Made by a program: the position numbers and the translations under genes | NCBI GenBank assembly: GCA_017617335.1 | Contig: JAFZWK010000050.1 | Location: forward strand, 1 to 40,351 | Reading direction: 5' to 3' | Source of the DNA: Bacteroidaceae bacterium | Lineage (GTDB): Bacteria > Bacteroidota > Bacteroidia > Bacteroidales > Bacteroidaceae | Length of the DNA stretch: 40,351 bases | Part shown: positions 27,388 through 36,352 of the stretch, one piece after another | How positions within the stretch are numbered: position 1 is the stretch's first letter | How the letters are laid out: each line of letters begins with the position of its first letter | Notes under the pieces: model-generated | What the model was told of the DNA's origin: nothing | Databases searched by the model: none | What the model saw: only the letters and a program-made list of their open reading frames with translations

Positions 27388-27892
27388 TGATGAATCCTCC
27401 TTTCCTAAGGGTCTTTCTTATGCGTTGGCGTGCTGCGCTCAACATTGCGCTGACGCTTTTCTGATTCATGGCAGTGGCGGCTGCTATCTCTGCCGTCCCC
27501 ATCTGCGCCTCAGTGTGCATCTCCCACAATAGTCTTTCCTTTCGAGGAAGTTGCCTTATGGCGCGTTCCAGCGCCACTCGGACTTCGTCCTCTTCAAGTG
27601 TGGCATCCGCATGTGTCTCAGCAGTATGCTGCGTCTCCTTGTCGAAGAGTGGAGACATACGACGTGTCCTGGCACTGCGCAGCACATTGATGCATTCGTT
27701 TTTTGTCAGCCTGCAAGCCATTCGTTCTGCATCCGCCTCAGTGGGAAGTTCTGCCCACATTGTCCACAGATGCAAGAGCGCCTCTTGCACGGCATCCTCT
27801 GCGTCTTCCGTTTTCGGCAGAAGTTTGGCGGCAAGCCGTAGCAAACAGGGACGCATTCTTTGCGTCACGAAGGCAAATCTGATGGGCTCCAT
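27380..27892 (-). CDS. ECF-type RNA polymerase sigma factor
   Basis: The 170-residue protein has the sigma2 region (about 8-45, TEDAEDAVQEALLHLW) and the sigma4 helix-turn-helix (about 108-165, AIRQLPRKERLLWEM, then TAEIAAATAMNQKSVSAMLS). This is normal length and order for extracytoplasmic-function sigma factors. It would direct polymerase to a special set of promoters on release from its membrane partner, the next gene. No standard -7 element is seen just upstream, so it may control its own promoter. Target genes cannot be told from this window. Confidence 0.88.
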   Translation of the reverse strand: MEPIRFAFVTQRMRPCLLRLAAKLLPKTEDAEDAVQEALLHLWTMWAELPTEADAERMACRLTKNECINVLRSARTRRMSPLFDKETQHTAETHADATLEEDEVRVALERAIRQLPRKERLLWEMHTEAQMGTAEIAAATAMNQKSVSAMLSAARQRIRKTLRKGGFIND

Positions 27893-28055
27893 ACACTTCC
27901 TATAACGTAAAGAGAAGGAGAAACCAAGTTTCCGTTAAGTTTTTTTAAGAAAAAAAGTTGCTGAATGGTACTTGTTACGATGGATCCCCCAAATGTTCTT
28001 GTACGAAAAAGCAAGCCAACAATCAGCCAATTTTTTTATTTTTTTTCTCCCCTCC

Positions 28056-28088
28056 AAAAAAGTAACTAAATGTGTTGCATCCAGTTAC
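28056..28088 (-). terminator. Rho-independent terminator after tRNA-Leu
   Basis: On the minus strand GTAACT (28083-28088) pairs with AGTTAC (28062-28067) and a run of six T follows (28056-28061). It starts 14 bases past the tRNA 3' end. Confidence 0.65.
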
Positions 28089-28101
28089 CTTTTTCCTTGA
28101 G

Positions 28102-28183
28102 TACGCCTGATAAGACTCGAACTTACACGCCCGAAGGCACTAGATCCTAAGTCTAGCGTGTCTACCAATTCCACCACAAGCGC
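28102..28183 (-). tRNA. tRNA-Leu (anticodon UAG)
   Basis: The 82-base tRNA folds with acceptor arms GCGCTTG and CAGGCGT, discriminator A, and anticodon stem TCTAG/CTAGA around the loop CTTAGGA, giving anticodon UAG. A long variable arm (TGCCTTCGGGCG) and the T-loop TTCGAGT also fit tRNA-Leu. CCA is not encoded. A -7 element lies at 28198-28205 and a terminator at 28056-28088, so it is a single-gene unit. Confidence 0.93.
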
Positions 28184-28197
28184 ATACTTAGATGGCG

Positions 28198-28205
28198 CAA
28201 AGATA
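28198..28205 (-). promoter_or_regulatory. -7 promoter element for tRNA-Leu
   Basis: Minus-strand TATCTTTG (then C) lies 15 bases before the tRNA 5' end, a suitable distance for a transcript start just upstream of the tRNA. Confidence 0.5.
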
Positions 28206-28278
28206 CATCTTTTTTGTGAAAATGAAGTGATATAGCATAGTTTTTTCAAAATTTCATGGATTCTCAACAGGAAAGTTA

Positions 28279-28286
28279 TAATTTTG
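28279..28286 (+). promoter_or_regulatory. -7 promoter element for beta-helix/FAD oxidoreductase pair
   Basis: TAATTTTG lies 30 bases before the start at 28316. No exact TTTG is at -33. Confidence 0.45.
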
Positions 28287-28315
28287 TTGATGAAAATTTG
28301 CAAAAATAGACACCC

Positions 28316-29530
28316 ATGAAGCGTAATTTCCTTTTTGTCTTCTCCTTTCTCTGCTCTGTTTTATGTCTGGCTCAGGAGATGATTTCTATCCAAAAATATG
28401 GTGTGTTGCCTTCAAACACACCTGAGAAGAATCGTGAATGCATCCAGAAGGCCATTGATGAGATGTCTGTCTTTGGGGGTACTCTCTATGTTACTCCCTG
28501 CGAAAAGGGTTATCCTGTTGCTACAGGCATTGTGTTGAAGAAGAATGTGTCTTTAATTGGCGCTCACGGCCCTACAGGACGAGGAACAGCCAGTGCAGAC
28601 AGGAAGCATCCTGTGGGATCACTTTTTTTGATCACAGACACTTTACATGCTTTCATCACGGTGGAATCGGCGACACAGATTCGTGGGATCCAGTTCTGGT
28701 ATCCTGAACAGTCCAACACGGATGCCAGCAAGATTATTGCTTACAAGCCAACCATCCAGATGGCTCAGCAAACTGTGGAGGGGGTAACGCTTTCCTGCTT
28801 GACTTTTTATGGTGAATATATGGCGATGGATTTTCGTGCTGGGAAGAACAACATTTGCGAACAGATCCTTTTTGAGCATTGCTATGGATATCCCTTGAGC
28901 GGTCAGTTCATTGCCATTGATAAGTGCTATGACATTCCTCGTGTTCTGCATTGTCACGTGAATCCTGCCAATATGCGTGAGTTTGGACGCACATTCAGTC
29001 GCGAAGTAATAGATAGCGTTGTACGTCAGAAGACTTATACCTATTGGATTGATCATACTGATAATGCTCAAATGATGGATGTTTTCACCTTTGGGGTGTT
29101 CGGAGGAATCTATTTGGGAGATGAAACTTACGGACAACTCACCAACTTCAATTTGGATTGTGTTTCCATTGGAATATACAAAAATGGGTCTAATACGAAA
29201 AACCGCAACTGGCAAATATCACAAGGCAGTATCATTGCCAATGCTGGCGAGCGAATAGAAGATATTCATCCCATTCTGGTAGAAGGTATTGGCCATACTG
29301 CTCTGACCAATGTGGAATGTTTCTCAGGTGACAATGGAGCGCTGACCAACAAAGCGAAGTGTTACGACTACATCTGCGTGCAGGGCGATCGTCCCCTTAC
29401 GGTAACCATTATAGGTGCCCGTATGCAAGGTTATGCTGCCGCAAATCCCATCACCATCAAGAATCCTAACGCTCAGGTGAGAGTCATCGGGTGTCTGACA
29501 GAAAAAGAGGGTTTCATTCATGACAGATAA
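28316..29530 (+). CDS. Exported right-handed beta-helix protein (GH28 / pectate-lyase-3-related)
   Basis: The 404-residue protein has a Sec signal ending CLAQ (20). ISIQKYGVLPSN, then a helix QKAIDEM and GGTLYVTP (about 24-61), is the usual start of Pectate_lyase_3/GH28-type beta-helices. It is followed by coils of short strands with Asn/Asp turns (VSLIGAHG, GVTLSCLTFYG, ALTNVECFSG). No clear GH28 catalytic Asp pair (NTD, DD) is seen, so it may be a lyase-like or binding protein. It is followed after 3 bases by an FAD oxidoreductase and is surely co-transcribed with it. The substrate is unknown; a polysaccharide is likely. Confidence 0.68.
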   Translation: MKRNFLFVFSFLCSVLCLAQEMISIQKYGVLPSNTPEKNRECIQKAIDEMSVFGGTLYVTPCEKGYPVATGIVLKKNVSLIGAHGPTGRGTASADRKHPVGSLFLITDTLHAFITVESATQIRGIQFWYPEQSNTDASKIIAYKPTIQMAQQTVEGVTLSCLTFYGEYMAMDFRAGKNNICEQILFEHCYGYPLSGQFIAIDKCYDIPRVLHCHVNPANMREFGRTFSREVIDSVVRQKTYTYWIDHTDNAQMMDVFTFGVFGGIYLGDETYGQLTNFNLDCVSIGIYKNGSNTKNRNWQISQGSIIANAGERIEDIHPILVEGIGHTALTNVECFSGDNGALTNKAKCYDYICVQGDRPLTVTIIGARMQGYAAANPITIKNPNAQVRVIGCLTEKEGFIHDR

Positions 29531-29533
29531 TTT

Positions 29534-31414
29534 ATGAAAAGATTCTTCTTTGGGACTTGCTTTCTTTGTGTGCTCAACTCCATTTGGGCTACTTCCATTT
29601 TGGTAGAAGCAGAGTCCTTTCAACAAACGGGTGGATGGCAGGTTGACCAGCAGTTTATGGATCTCATGGGTTCTTCTTATCTGATAGCACACGGTATGGG
29701 TGTTCCTGTAGAAGATGCCTGTACATCAGTCAAAATAGTGAAAAAAGGTAGATACCAGGTATATGCCCGAACTTTCAACTGGACCTCAAATTGGACTTCA
29801 AAAGAAGGTCCTGGTGCCTTTAAAATTTCACTCAACGGGAAAGAACTTCCAAATACGTTAGGAACAAAAGGTTCCATCTGGGAATGGCAATATGCAGGAA
29901 GTGTAGATTTGGGAAAAGGAGAGACAGCGTTGGTGCTGAAAGACATGAGCGGATTTGATGGCCGATGTGACGCTATCTATTTGACCACCCAACAGAATCC
30001 TGTATTGCCCAACTCATTGGAAGAACTGGATGATTTCCGTCGCACATTAGGAACTCTTCCGAAATCTCCTTCTGAAGGAGGACACTATGACTTGGTGGTT
30101 GTTGGAGGTGGAATTGGAGGCATGTGCACCGCCATATCTGCCGCCAGACTTGGATTGAAGGTAGCTCTCGTTCATGATCGTCCTATTCTTGGAGGGAACA
30201 ACAGTTCTGAGGTTCGTGTCCATTTGGGTGGTAAGATTGAAATGGAACCTTATCCTGCTTTAGGACGTCTCCTTCGAGAGTTTGGACATTCCACTATAGG
30301 GAATGCTCAACCTGCAGAAAATTATGAGGACGGGAAAAAGGATTCCATCATTGCTGCTGAGCCCAATATAAAAATGTTGCGTAACTATCGGGCGATAAAA
30401 ACGCAAATGAATGCCGATGGCACCATTGCCTCCATCATCATACGTCAAGTTTGTACTGGCGAGGAATTGTGTCTCTCAGCTCCTCTTTTTTGTGATTGTA
30501 CAGGAGATGGGAATTTGGGCTTCATGGCAGGCGCAGATTGGCGAATGGGACGTGAAGGACGCAATGAGTTTGGAGAATCGTTGGCTCCTGAACAAGCTGA
30601 TAAGATGACGATGGGATCCTCCGTGCAGTGGTATAGCGTCGAAACAAACAACAAGACGGATTTCCCTGATTTTGATTATGGCCTGCAGTTCACTGATGAA
30701 TCTTGTCAAAAAGTCACAATGGGAGAATGGACTTGGGAAACAGGTATGAATTACAACCAGATTACAGATTTCGAGCGAATTCGTGATTATGGCATGTTGG
30801 TAATATACTCCAACTGGAGTTACCTGAAGAATCATCTTCCTAACAATGAGAAATATCAGAACCGTGAATTAGGTTGGGTAGCTTATGTGGCAGGAAAACG
30901 CGAATCACGTCGTCTGATGGGAGACTATATCTTGAAGCAAGATGATGTGGACAAACATGTCTTTCACGAGGATGCGACCTTTACCATAAATTGGCATTTC
31001 GATCTGCATTTCCCTGACCCCAAGAACACTCGTTATTTCCCTGGAAACGAATTCAAGGCTGAAACTAAGAGCAATCCCATCTATCCTTATGCTGTCCCCT
31101 ATCGTTGTCTCTATTCACGCAATGTAAACAATCTGTTCATGGCTGGACGATGCATTAGTGTAACTCACGTCACGTTGGGTTCAACCCGTTTGATGCGTAC
31201 TATTGCGATGATGGGAGAGGTTGTGGGTATGGCTGCCTCTATCTGCAAGACCCATCAGGTGCAACCACGCCAAGTATATCAGTACTACTTGCCTGAATTG
31301 AGAAATTTGATGAAGAAAGGGGTGGGACGTTCTGGCAATTTGCCTGACAATCAGAATTTCAATGAAGGAGGTTACCTTAAAGAAATGCCTAAAGTAACGA
31401 TTCCTGGAAGATGA
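29534..31414 (+). CDS. Exported FAD-dependent oxidoreductase with N-terminal beta domain
   Basis: The 626-residue protein has a Sec-type signal (1-20, no twin arginine). Residues 21-155 are a beta-sandwich like a carbohydrate-binding module (ILVEAESFQQ, GRYQVYARTF, LVLKDMSG). An FAD-binding domain (PF12831 type) follows: VVVGGGIGGMCTAISAARLG (188-207), DRPILGGNNSSEVRVHLGG (215-233), DCTGDGNLGFMAGA and a C-terminal LFMAGRCISVTHVTLGSTRL. Such proteins often sit among polysaccharide genes; the reaction is unknown and oxidation of a sugar hydroxyl is one possibility. It is paired with the beta-helix gene and convergent with the GH43 gene (9 bases between). Confidence 0.75.
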   Translation: MKRFFFGTCFLCVLNSIWATSILVEAESFQQTGGWQVDQQFMDLMGSSYLIAHGMGVPVEDACTSVKIVKKGRYQVYARTFNWTSNWTSKEGPGAFKISLNGKELPNTLGTKGSIWEWQYAGSVDLGKGETALVLKDMSGFDGRCDAIYLTTQQNPVLPNSLEELDDFRRTLGTLPKSPSEGGHYDLVVVGGGIGGMCTAISAARLGLKVALVHDRPILGGNNSSEVRVHLGGKIEMEPYPALGRLLREFGHSTIGNAQPAENYEDGKKDSIIAAEPNIKMLRNYRAIKTQMNADGTIASIIIRQVCTGEELCLSAPLFCDCTGDGNLGFMAGADWRMGREGRNEFGESLAPEQADKMTMGSSVQWYSVETNNKTDFPDFDYGLQFTDESCQKVTMGEWTWETGMNYNQITDFERIRDYGMLVIYSNWSYLKNHLPNNEKYQNRELGWVAYVAGKRESRRLMGDYILKQDDVDKHVFHEDATFTINWHFDLHFPDPKNTRYFPGNEFKAETKSNPIYPYAVPYRCLYSRNVNNLFMAGRCISVTHVTLGSTRLMRTIAMMGEVVGMAASICKTHQVQPRQVYQYYLPELRNLMKKGVGRSGNLPDNQNFNEGGYLKEMPKVTIPGR

Positions 31415-31423
31415 TAGAGATTT

Positions 31424-33550
31424 CTATCTCAGGATCTTTTTGCCGTCTCTCACATAAATCCCATGAGAGAGATGATGAAAATCTGTGCCGACATACTTCC
31501 CATCGAGACTGAAAATACGTGTATCACGATTGATGATTTGGTGCAAGATATCCCGAATGGAGGTGTCATCGGAAGGGAGTTCTGCAAAATTCTTGAAATT
31601 CTTCCAATTAGCTGCTGCATTATAAACTTCAACGCACCCTGCGGGAACATATACTGTGGCATCTGAATACACATTAGTTGGAATGACAGATTTCAGAATC
31701 AAATGAGGAGGTTCCTGAGCGCGTACGATAATTGTATTAATTGAAGTACAATTGTGAAAAGAATCATTGCCAATGAATAGCAGTCCTTTTGGTAAATCAA
31801 TACTCTCCAAATCATAGCAATCATAGAAAGCAGCGTAACTGATGGTATCTACTGACTCTGGCAGTATCACGTTGCGTATAAGACGGCTTTCTCGGAAAGC
31901 ATTCCTGCCAATCTCTGTTACAGAGAATGTTTCACCCTCAAACTCTGTCGTAGATGGAACGATAATGTCAGGACCACGATAACTTGAATATTCGGCACAT
32001 TCATAGGAGATCATACAGCGATCTGGCATCTTTTTGTTCTTCTGAAAAAAGAATCCATCTTGCGTGAAGTCGTACGTCAATTCTTTGCCAGGTTTACCAC
32101 TTATAATGGTAAAGGAACTCCAGCCTATCGTTGACTGATAAGCGGCCTCACGTCCAGACGGGACCCACAGTTTTGCCCTTCGATACACAGTTGAGGTGAA
32201 CATATCCGCAGGGATGCTACGGGGTACAGTCCTGGTGACAATTACGTCCTGAATCTTATCACATCCTTTGAAAGCCATCTCTCCCAACGTGGCCAGCATG
32301 GAACCTATTTCTATCTCCCGGATACCGCTATTCTCAAAAGAAGACTGACCCAAAGATGTCACTGAAGAAGGAAGGTCCACACATGTCAGCTTGTTGCATT
32401 TGTAGAAGGCGCTGTATCCTATTCCTGTCACTCTATAGCTATGTCCGTCATTCTCCACTCGAGAAGGAATCTCTATCCGACCAGTATATCCGTTGAAGTT
32501 TACAGGGTCTGCGAAAGTAACTTCGCATTGAGTATTGTTCAAAATGTTGTAATGAATGCCATCCACTTCGAAGCGGTTTCCTCCTTTTGGAAAAGAAGCG
32601 CTTGCAGAGGCAGAACTATCCAAGAGATACATACGGTCGATGTCAGGGATGAACTTGTTCTTTGGATCATCAGTTAACGTGATAGGAACAATTGCAGTTC
32701 GACGAGTGCCCACCTCATTGTTGCTCGCATGCACGTGAAACACATAATACCAGTTTCCATCGGAATCTTGGAAAAGATCGCCATGACCTGAACCATTGAT
32801 GCCAGTATTATGGCGAGAAAGGAAAGGATGTCCAACTTTGGTCCAAGGACCGGTAGGTGATTTGGAATAAGCGTATCCCACAGAATAGTCAATATCTCGA
32901 AAATCATTGGCAGAATAGAGAAGATAATAGTAACCTCCATCCTTGATAACTGTTGGGCCCTCAGTGATCTTACCCGTTCCATAGTTCCAGGCACATTCCC
33001 AAGTACCTTCGTCTGCGCCTAAACAACGTGTTATGGTATTCTCTTTGATACTGGAGAAGTCATCAGTCAACTTAGCAACATATAATGTGTTTCCACCCAC
33101 GAAGCGAACGTAGTACATGTATTTTGTCCCATCATCATCAATGAAGACGTAAGGATCAATCTGACCTGTTGAGTGAGGCAACTCATGGATGTTTTCCTGT
33201 TTGTAAGGACCCATGGGACTGTCACTCGAAGCAATGCCAATCAACTCATTGGCAGCATATGCAATGTAGTATTTCCCTTCGTACTTAAAAATTTGGGGAG
33301 CCCAGAAACTACCTGTTCCAAACGTGTCCCCTTTCCACATGGCTAACCCGCCTTGAGCATTTCCAACCGATGTCCAATGGACCATGTCAGTCGAGCGATA
33401 CATACTGAAACCGCTATTCACCTTGTCCGTTCCTGTCAGATAATAGTAACCATTCTCATAGAAAATGGTTGGATCTGCCATTGTAATGGTAGCAGCTTGG
33501 GTACATAGGAGCGACAGCATCAGGGCTATCAAGGATAAGATTCTTTTCAT
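31424..33550 (-). CDS. GH43 glycoside hydrolase fused to BspA-type leucine-rich repeats
   Basis: The 708-residue product from 33550 starts MKRILSLIALM. A longer frame to 33610 crosses the promoter. A Sec signal (1-20) is followed by a five-bladed GH43 domain (about 22-310) with the expected residues: Asp26 in MADPTIF (base), Asp132 in GQIDPYVF, and Glu197 in ITEGPTV (acid). GH43 enzymes act on arabinan, xylan and related chains. Two BspA/LRR_5 blocks follow (about 330-485 and 495-660), each with VT-x-IG-x-x-AF, LP-x-SV and VPxG marks, evidently a duplication. The tail (about 672-708, FSLDGKYVG and HGIYVRDGKKILR) resembles type IX secretion C-terminal signals of Prevotella. Joining a catalytic domain to BspA repeats is unusual. 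Confidence 0.85.
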   Translation of the reverse strand: MKRILSLIALMLSLLCTQAATITMADPTIFYENGYYYLTGTDKVNSGFSMYRSTDMVHWTSVGNAQGGLAMWKGDTFGTGSFWAPQIFKYEGKYYIAYAANELIGIASSDSPMGPYKQENIHELPHSTGQIDPYVFIDDDGTKYMYYVRFVGGNTLYVAKLTDDFSSIKENTITRCLGADEGTWECAWNYGTGKITEGPTVIKDGGYYYLLYSANDFRDIDYSVGYAYSKSPTGPWTKVGHPFLSRHNTGINGSGHGDLFQDSDGNWYYVFHVHASNNEVGTRRTAIVPITLTDDPKNKFIPDIDRMYLLDSSASASASFPKGGNRFEVDGIHYNILNNTQCEVTFADPVNFNGYTGRIEIPSRVENDGHSYRVTGIGYSAFYKCNKLTCVDLPSSVTSLGQSSFENSGIREIEIGSMLATLGEMAFKGCDKIQDVIVTRTVPRSIPADMFTSTVYRRAKLWVPSGREAAYQSTIGWSSFTIISGKPGKELTYDFTQDGFFFQKNKKMPDRCMISYECAEYSSYRGPDIIVPSTTEFEGETFSVTEIGRNAFRESRLIRNVILPESVDTISYAAFYDCYDLESIDLPKGLLFIGNDSFHNCTSINTIIVRAQEPPHLILKSVIPTNVYSDATVYVPAGCVEVYNAAANWKNFKNFAELPSDDTSIRDILHQIINRDTRIFSLDGKYVGTDFHHLSHGIYVRDGKKILR

Positions 33551-33578
33551 GCTAATGTAATTTTTCCATTTTGTCATA

Positions 33579-33586
33579 CAAAGATA
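33579..33586 (-). promoter_or_regulatory. -7 promoter element for GH43-BspA gene
   Basis: Minus-strand TATCTTTG lies 29 bases before the chosen start at 33550. This also argues against a start at 33610. Confidence 0.5.
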
Positions 33587-33659
33587 ATCATTTCCTTTTA
33601 TATTTTTCATTTCCTTTCAAAAGAAAACTCTTTTCCTTGAGTTTTTTGCAACTATCTTC

Positions 33660-33691
33660 TTTGATATTCACAAACAAAATACGTAATTTTG
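33660..33691 (+). promoter_or_regulatory. Bacteroidetes-type promoter for Tat FAD oxidoreductase
   Basis: TTTG (33660-33663), a 20-base gap, then TAATTTTG (33684-33691). This is a full match to TTTG-N19-21-TAnnTTTG, 61 bases before the start codon. Confidence 0.7.
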
Positions 33692-33752
33692 TGAAAGAAA
33701 GCATCACATTTGTCATGTCATGAAGGAGAAACCATAAAAATGATACATCAGC

Positions 33753-35084
33753 ATGGATAGAAGAAGATTTTTCAAAACCTCAACGATAGGATTGGGTGCG
33801 TTGGCACTCAATGAAATGCCTGCTCAAGCAAAGAAGAAGCCGATGCCCTCCACCCAACGTTTAGAGGCGCAGGCATGGTTCACTGAACCCGCACGTAAGA
33901 TTCCGGTCATCGCATCAGCCGACGTGGTGATATTAGGTGGTGGCCCTGCTGGTGTTGCGGCTGCCCTGTCTGCAGCCCGTGAGGGGTGCAGTGTCTACCT
34001 GGTGGAGCGTACTGGCTTTTTGGGAGGATTATGGACTGGAGGTCTTGTGTTGATTGTTTGGTGTCTTTTCGGCGCAAACAAGCAAGGGAAACAGACGCAA
34101 GTCATCCATGGGGTGACTAAAGAGATTTTAGATAATCTGAAACGGCACAAGATGCTCGTCTTTGAACAAAAACCTACGCCTGATCCTGAAACGGCCAAAT
34201 ATGTGTTGGCCGAGATGCTCCACAATGCTGGAGTGAATGTGTTGTACAATTCCTCGGGAGCTAATGTGATCCACAATGGCGACTGTATTGAAGCATTGAT
34301 TCTGGAGACAAAGAGTGGACGTGTAGCCATTCAGGGCAAAATGTTTATAGATGCCTCAGGAGACGGAGATCTGATGGAATGGGCGGGTGAGAATTTTAGC
34401 GAGATGCGATATCAGATAGGACTCAATTACCGTCTTGGAAACGTAGATCATGTGAATCCAAATGCATCAGGATTTGAAGAACAATGGATAGGAAGTGAAA
34501 CACCTCTTCCAAGCGTCAATTGGGTGAACATTTACGGTCAACCAGAGCAGGATGCGTTGGATGTGTTCAATCTCTCCCGTCTTCAGTATGAGTTGCGCAA
34601 GTCTGCTTGGGAAAATACTGAGAAGATTCGCCAGAAACCTGGTTACGAAGACATTTTCCTTTTGGATACTGCACCGATTTTGGGAACACGTGTGGCACGC
34701 ATACTGGATAGTTTGCATAATGTGACTCTCGAGGAATCCATGACTTACACTGTATATAAGGATGTTGTCGGTATCAGTGGCGGCTGGACTAATCTGCCAT
34801 ACAAGGGTGGTGTCGTGAAGGCTAAAGAACGTCCCTACTGGCAAATTCCCTTGCGTTCCTTATTATCCCTCAAAACAAGGAATCTAATCGTTGCAGGTCG
34901 TTGTTTTGGTTTTGAGAAGGGACTGGTTGAGGATGCTCGAGAGATAGGCACCTGTTTCGTGACGGGTCAGGGTGCTGGCATAGCAGCCGCTCAAGCTGTT
35001 TTGCAGCAAACGGTTCCTTCTGATCTCAATCTGGAGAAGCTTCGCTCGGCTCTAAACAGACAAGACGTATTCTTGGATTTGTAG
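33753..35084 (+). CDS. Tat-exported FAD-dependent oxidoreductase
   Basis: The 443-residue protein has a twin-arginine signal: MDRRRFFKTSTIGLGALAL with RRRFFK matching the RRxFLK-type motif and a cut near AQA (24-26). An FAD_oxidored (PF12831) domain follows: VVILGGGPAGVAAALSAARE (58-77), VERTGFLGGLWTGG (84-97), DASGDGDLMEWAG and a C-terminal LIVAGRCFGFEKGLVEDARE. It is related to the FAD part of the 29534-31414 protein but without the beta domain. Tat export means it is folded with FAD before crossing the membrane. It has its own good promoter. The substrate is unknown. Confidence 0.82.
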   Translation: MDRRRFFKTSTIGLGALALNEMPAQAKKKPMPSTQRLEAQAWFTEPARKIPVIASADVVILGGGPAGVAAALSAAREGCSVYLVERTGFLGGLWTGGLVLIVWCLFGANKQGKQTQVIHGVTKEILDNLKRHKMLVFEQKPTPDPETAKYVLAEMLHNAGVNVLYNSSGANVIHNGDCIEALILETKSGRVAIQGKMFIDASGDGDLMEWAGENFSEMRYQIGLNYRLGNVDHVNPNASGFEEQWIGSETPLPSVNWVNIYGQPEQDALDVFNLSRLQYELRKSAWENTEKIRQKPGYEDIFLLDTAPILGTRVARILDSLHNVTLEESMTYTVYKDVVGISGGWTNLPYKGGVVKAKERPYWQIPLRSLLSLKTRNLIVAGRCFGFEKGLVEDAREIGTCFVTGQGAGIAAAQAVLQQTVPSDLNLEKLRSALNRQDVFLDL

Positions 35085-35097
35085 GGATTTATGCCTG

Positions 35098-35138
35098 TTG
35101 GCAAGGAGGAGTAGAAACTTTTATTTCAGCCTTGCCAA
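35098..35138. terminator. Hairpin between convergent FAD oxidoreductase and aminotransferase genes
   Basis: TTGGCAAGG (35098-35106) and CCTTGCCAA (35130-35138) are a perfect 9-bp inverted pair with a 23-base loop. The right arm lies within the last codons of the aminotransferase gene. No T-run follows on either strand, so a bidirectional stop is only a possibility. Confidence 0.35.
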
Positions 35139-36317
35139 AGCCTCCTTGATTCTCCTGATAGCCTCACAGATGTTTTCGTCGCTGGTGGCATAACTCATGC
35201 GGAAACACTCAGGAGCGCCAAAGGCATCACCGCCTACAGTGGCTACGTGACCTACTTCGAGTAAGTACATCGCGAAGTCCGTGCTATTCTTGATAACACG
35301 CTCTCCATCTGTTTTGCCGAAGAAACTACTACACTTGGGGAACAGGTAGAAGGCACCCTCAGGATTGTTCACTTCAAGTCCAGGTACCTCTTTGGTCAGT
35401 TTCACAATCAGATTTTTTCTGCGTTCAAAAGCCTGACGCATGTCTTCCACGCATTGCTGATCACTATTGTAGGCTGCCACAGCTGCTTTCTGTGAGATGG
35501 AACAGGGACCGCTGGTGTATTGACCTTGCAGTTTGTTGCATCCTTTCACTATCCATTCGGGAGCCGCGATGAATCCGATGCGCCAACCTGTCATGGCATA
35601 AGCCTTGCTCACTCCATTAATGATGACAACGCGGTCTTTCAAATCCTCGAACTCTCCCATGCTGGCATGTTTGCCAACGTAGTTGATATGCTCGTAAATC
35701 TCATCGGCAATCACAATCACGCGCTCATGTTTCACCAAAACATTCTTCAACTTCTCTAATTCATCCTTGCTGTATACACTTCCTGTAGGGTTGCAAGGGG
35801 AACAAAGGATGAGGGCACGAGTCCTGGGACTGATAGCAGCCTCTAATTGTTCAGGTGTGATCTTGAAGTCTTGTTCTATTTTGGCTTCCACGAAGACGGG
35901 TGTACCCTCTGCAAGGAGTACCATTTGGGGATAGCTTACCCAATAAGGAGCAGGAATGATTACTTCATCACCAGCATTCACAATAGCCATGATGGCATTG
36001 CAAACGCTTTGCTTGGCACCATTCGACACAAGAATCTGGTTAGGAGCATAGTCCAAGCCATTCTCTGTTTTCAGTTTGTTTGAAATCGCTTTCTTCAGAT
36101 CAGGATAGCCTGGTACTGGACTATACTTGGTCCAATTCTCTTCGATAGCCTTTACGGCAGCAGCCTTGATATGTTGTGGGGTAGGGAAGTCTGGTTCGCC
36201 TACACTCATGTTTACCACATCGATGCCTTGTGCTTGCAGTTCACTACTCTTCTGGCTCATGGCCAGCGTTGCGCTTGGTGACAGGCGATTAAGTCTGTCG
36301 GATAATTGATTGCTCAT
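35121..36317 (-). CDS. Pyridoxal-phosphate aspartate aminotransferase-type enzyme
   Basis: This is a 398-residue class I aminotransferase. Cofactor residues visible are Asn176 in PCNPTGS, Asp205 in IADEIYEH and the Schiff-base Lys238 in NGVSKAYAMTGWRIGF. The substrate carboxylate Arg is in FRMSYATS near the C-terminus. YSPVPGYPDLKKAI and LVSNGAKQS mark the bacterial aspartate/prephenate aminotransferase subgroup. It probably swaps amino groups between aspartate and 2-oxoglutarate; prephenate use is possible. It starts 35 bases after ribBA and is likely in that operon. Confidence 0.9.
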   Translation of the reverse strand: MSNQLSDRLNRLSPSATLAMSQKSSELQAQGIDVVNMSVGEPDFPTPQHIKAAAVKAIEENWTKYSPVPGYPDLKKAISNKLKTENGLDYAPNQILVSNGAKQSVCNAIMAIVNAGDEVIIPAPYWVSYPQMVLLAEGTPVFVEAKIEQDFKITPEQLEAAISPRTRALILCSPCNPTGSVYSKDELEKLKNVLVKHERVIVIADEIYEHINYVGKHASMGEFEDLKDRVVIINGVSKAYAMTGWRIGFIAAPEWIVKGCNKLQGQYTSGPCSISQKAAVAAYNSDQQCVEDMRQAFERRKNLIVKLTKEVPGLEVNNPEGAFYLFPKCSSFFGKTDGERVIKNSTDFAMYLLEVGHVATVGGDAFGAPECFRMSYATSDENICEAIRRIKEALARLK

Positions 36318-36352
36318 CTCGATTGATATTTTATATGAATTCCTTTTTCTTT

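Noticed and set aside
29534-29600. A Tat signal on the first FAD oxidoreductase
   Set aside because: The N-terminus reads MKRFFFGTCF, with a single Arg and no twin-arginine motif.
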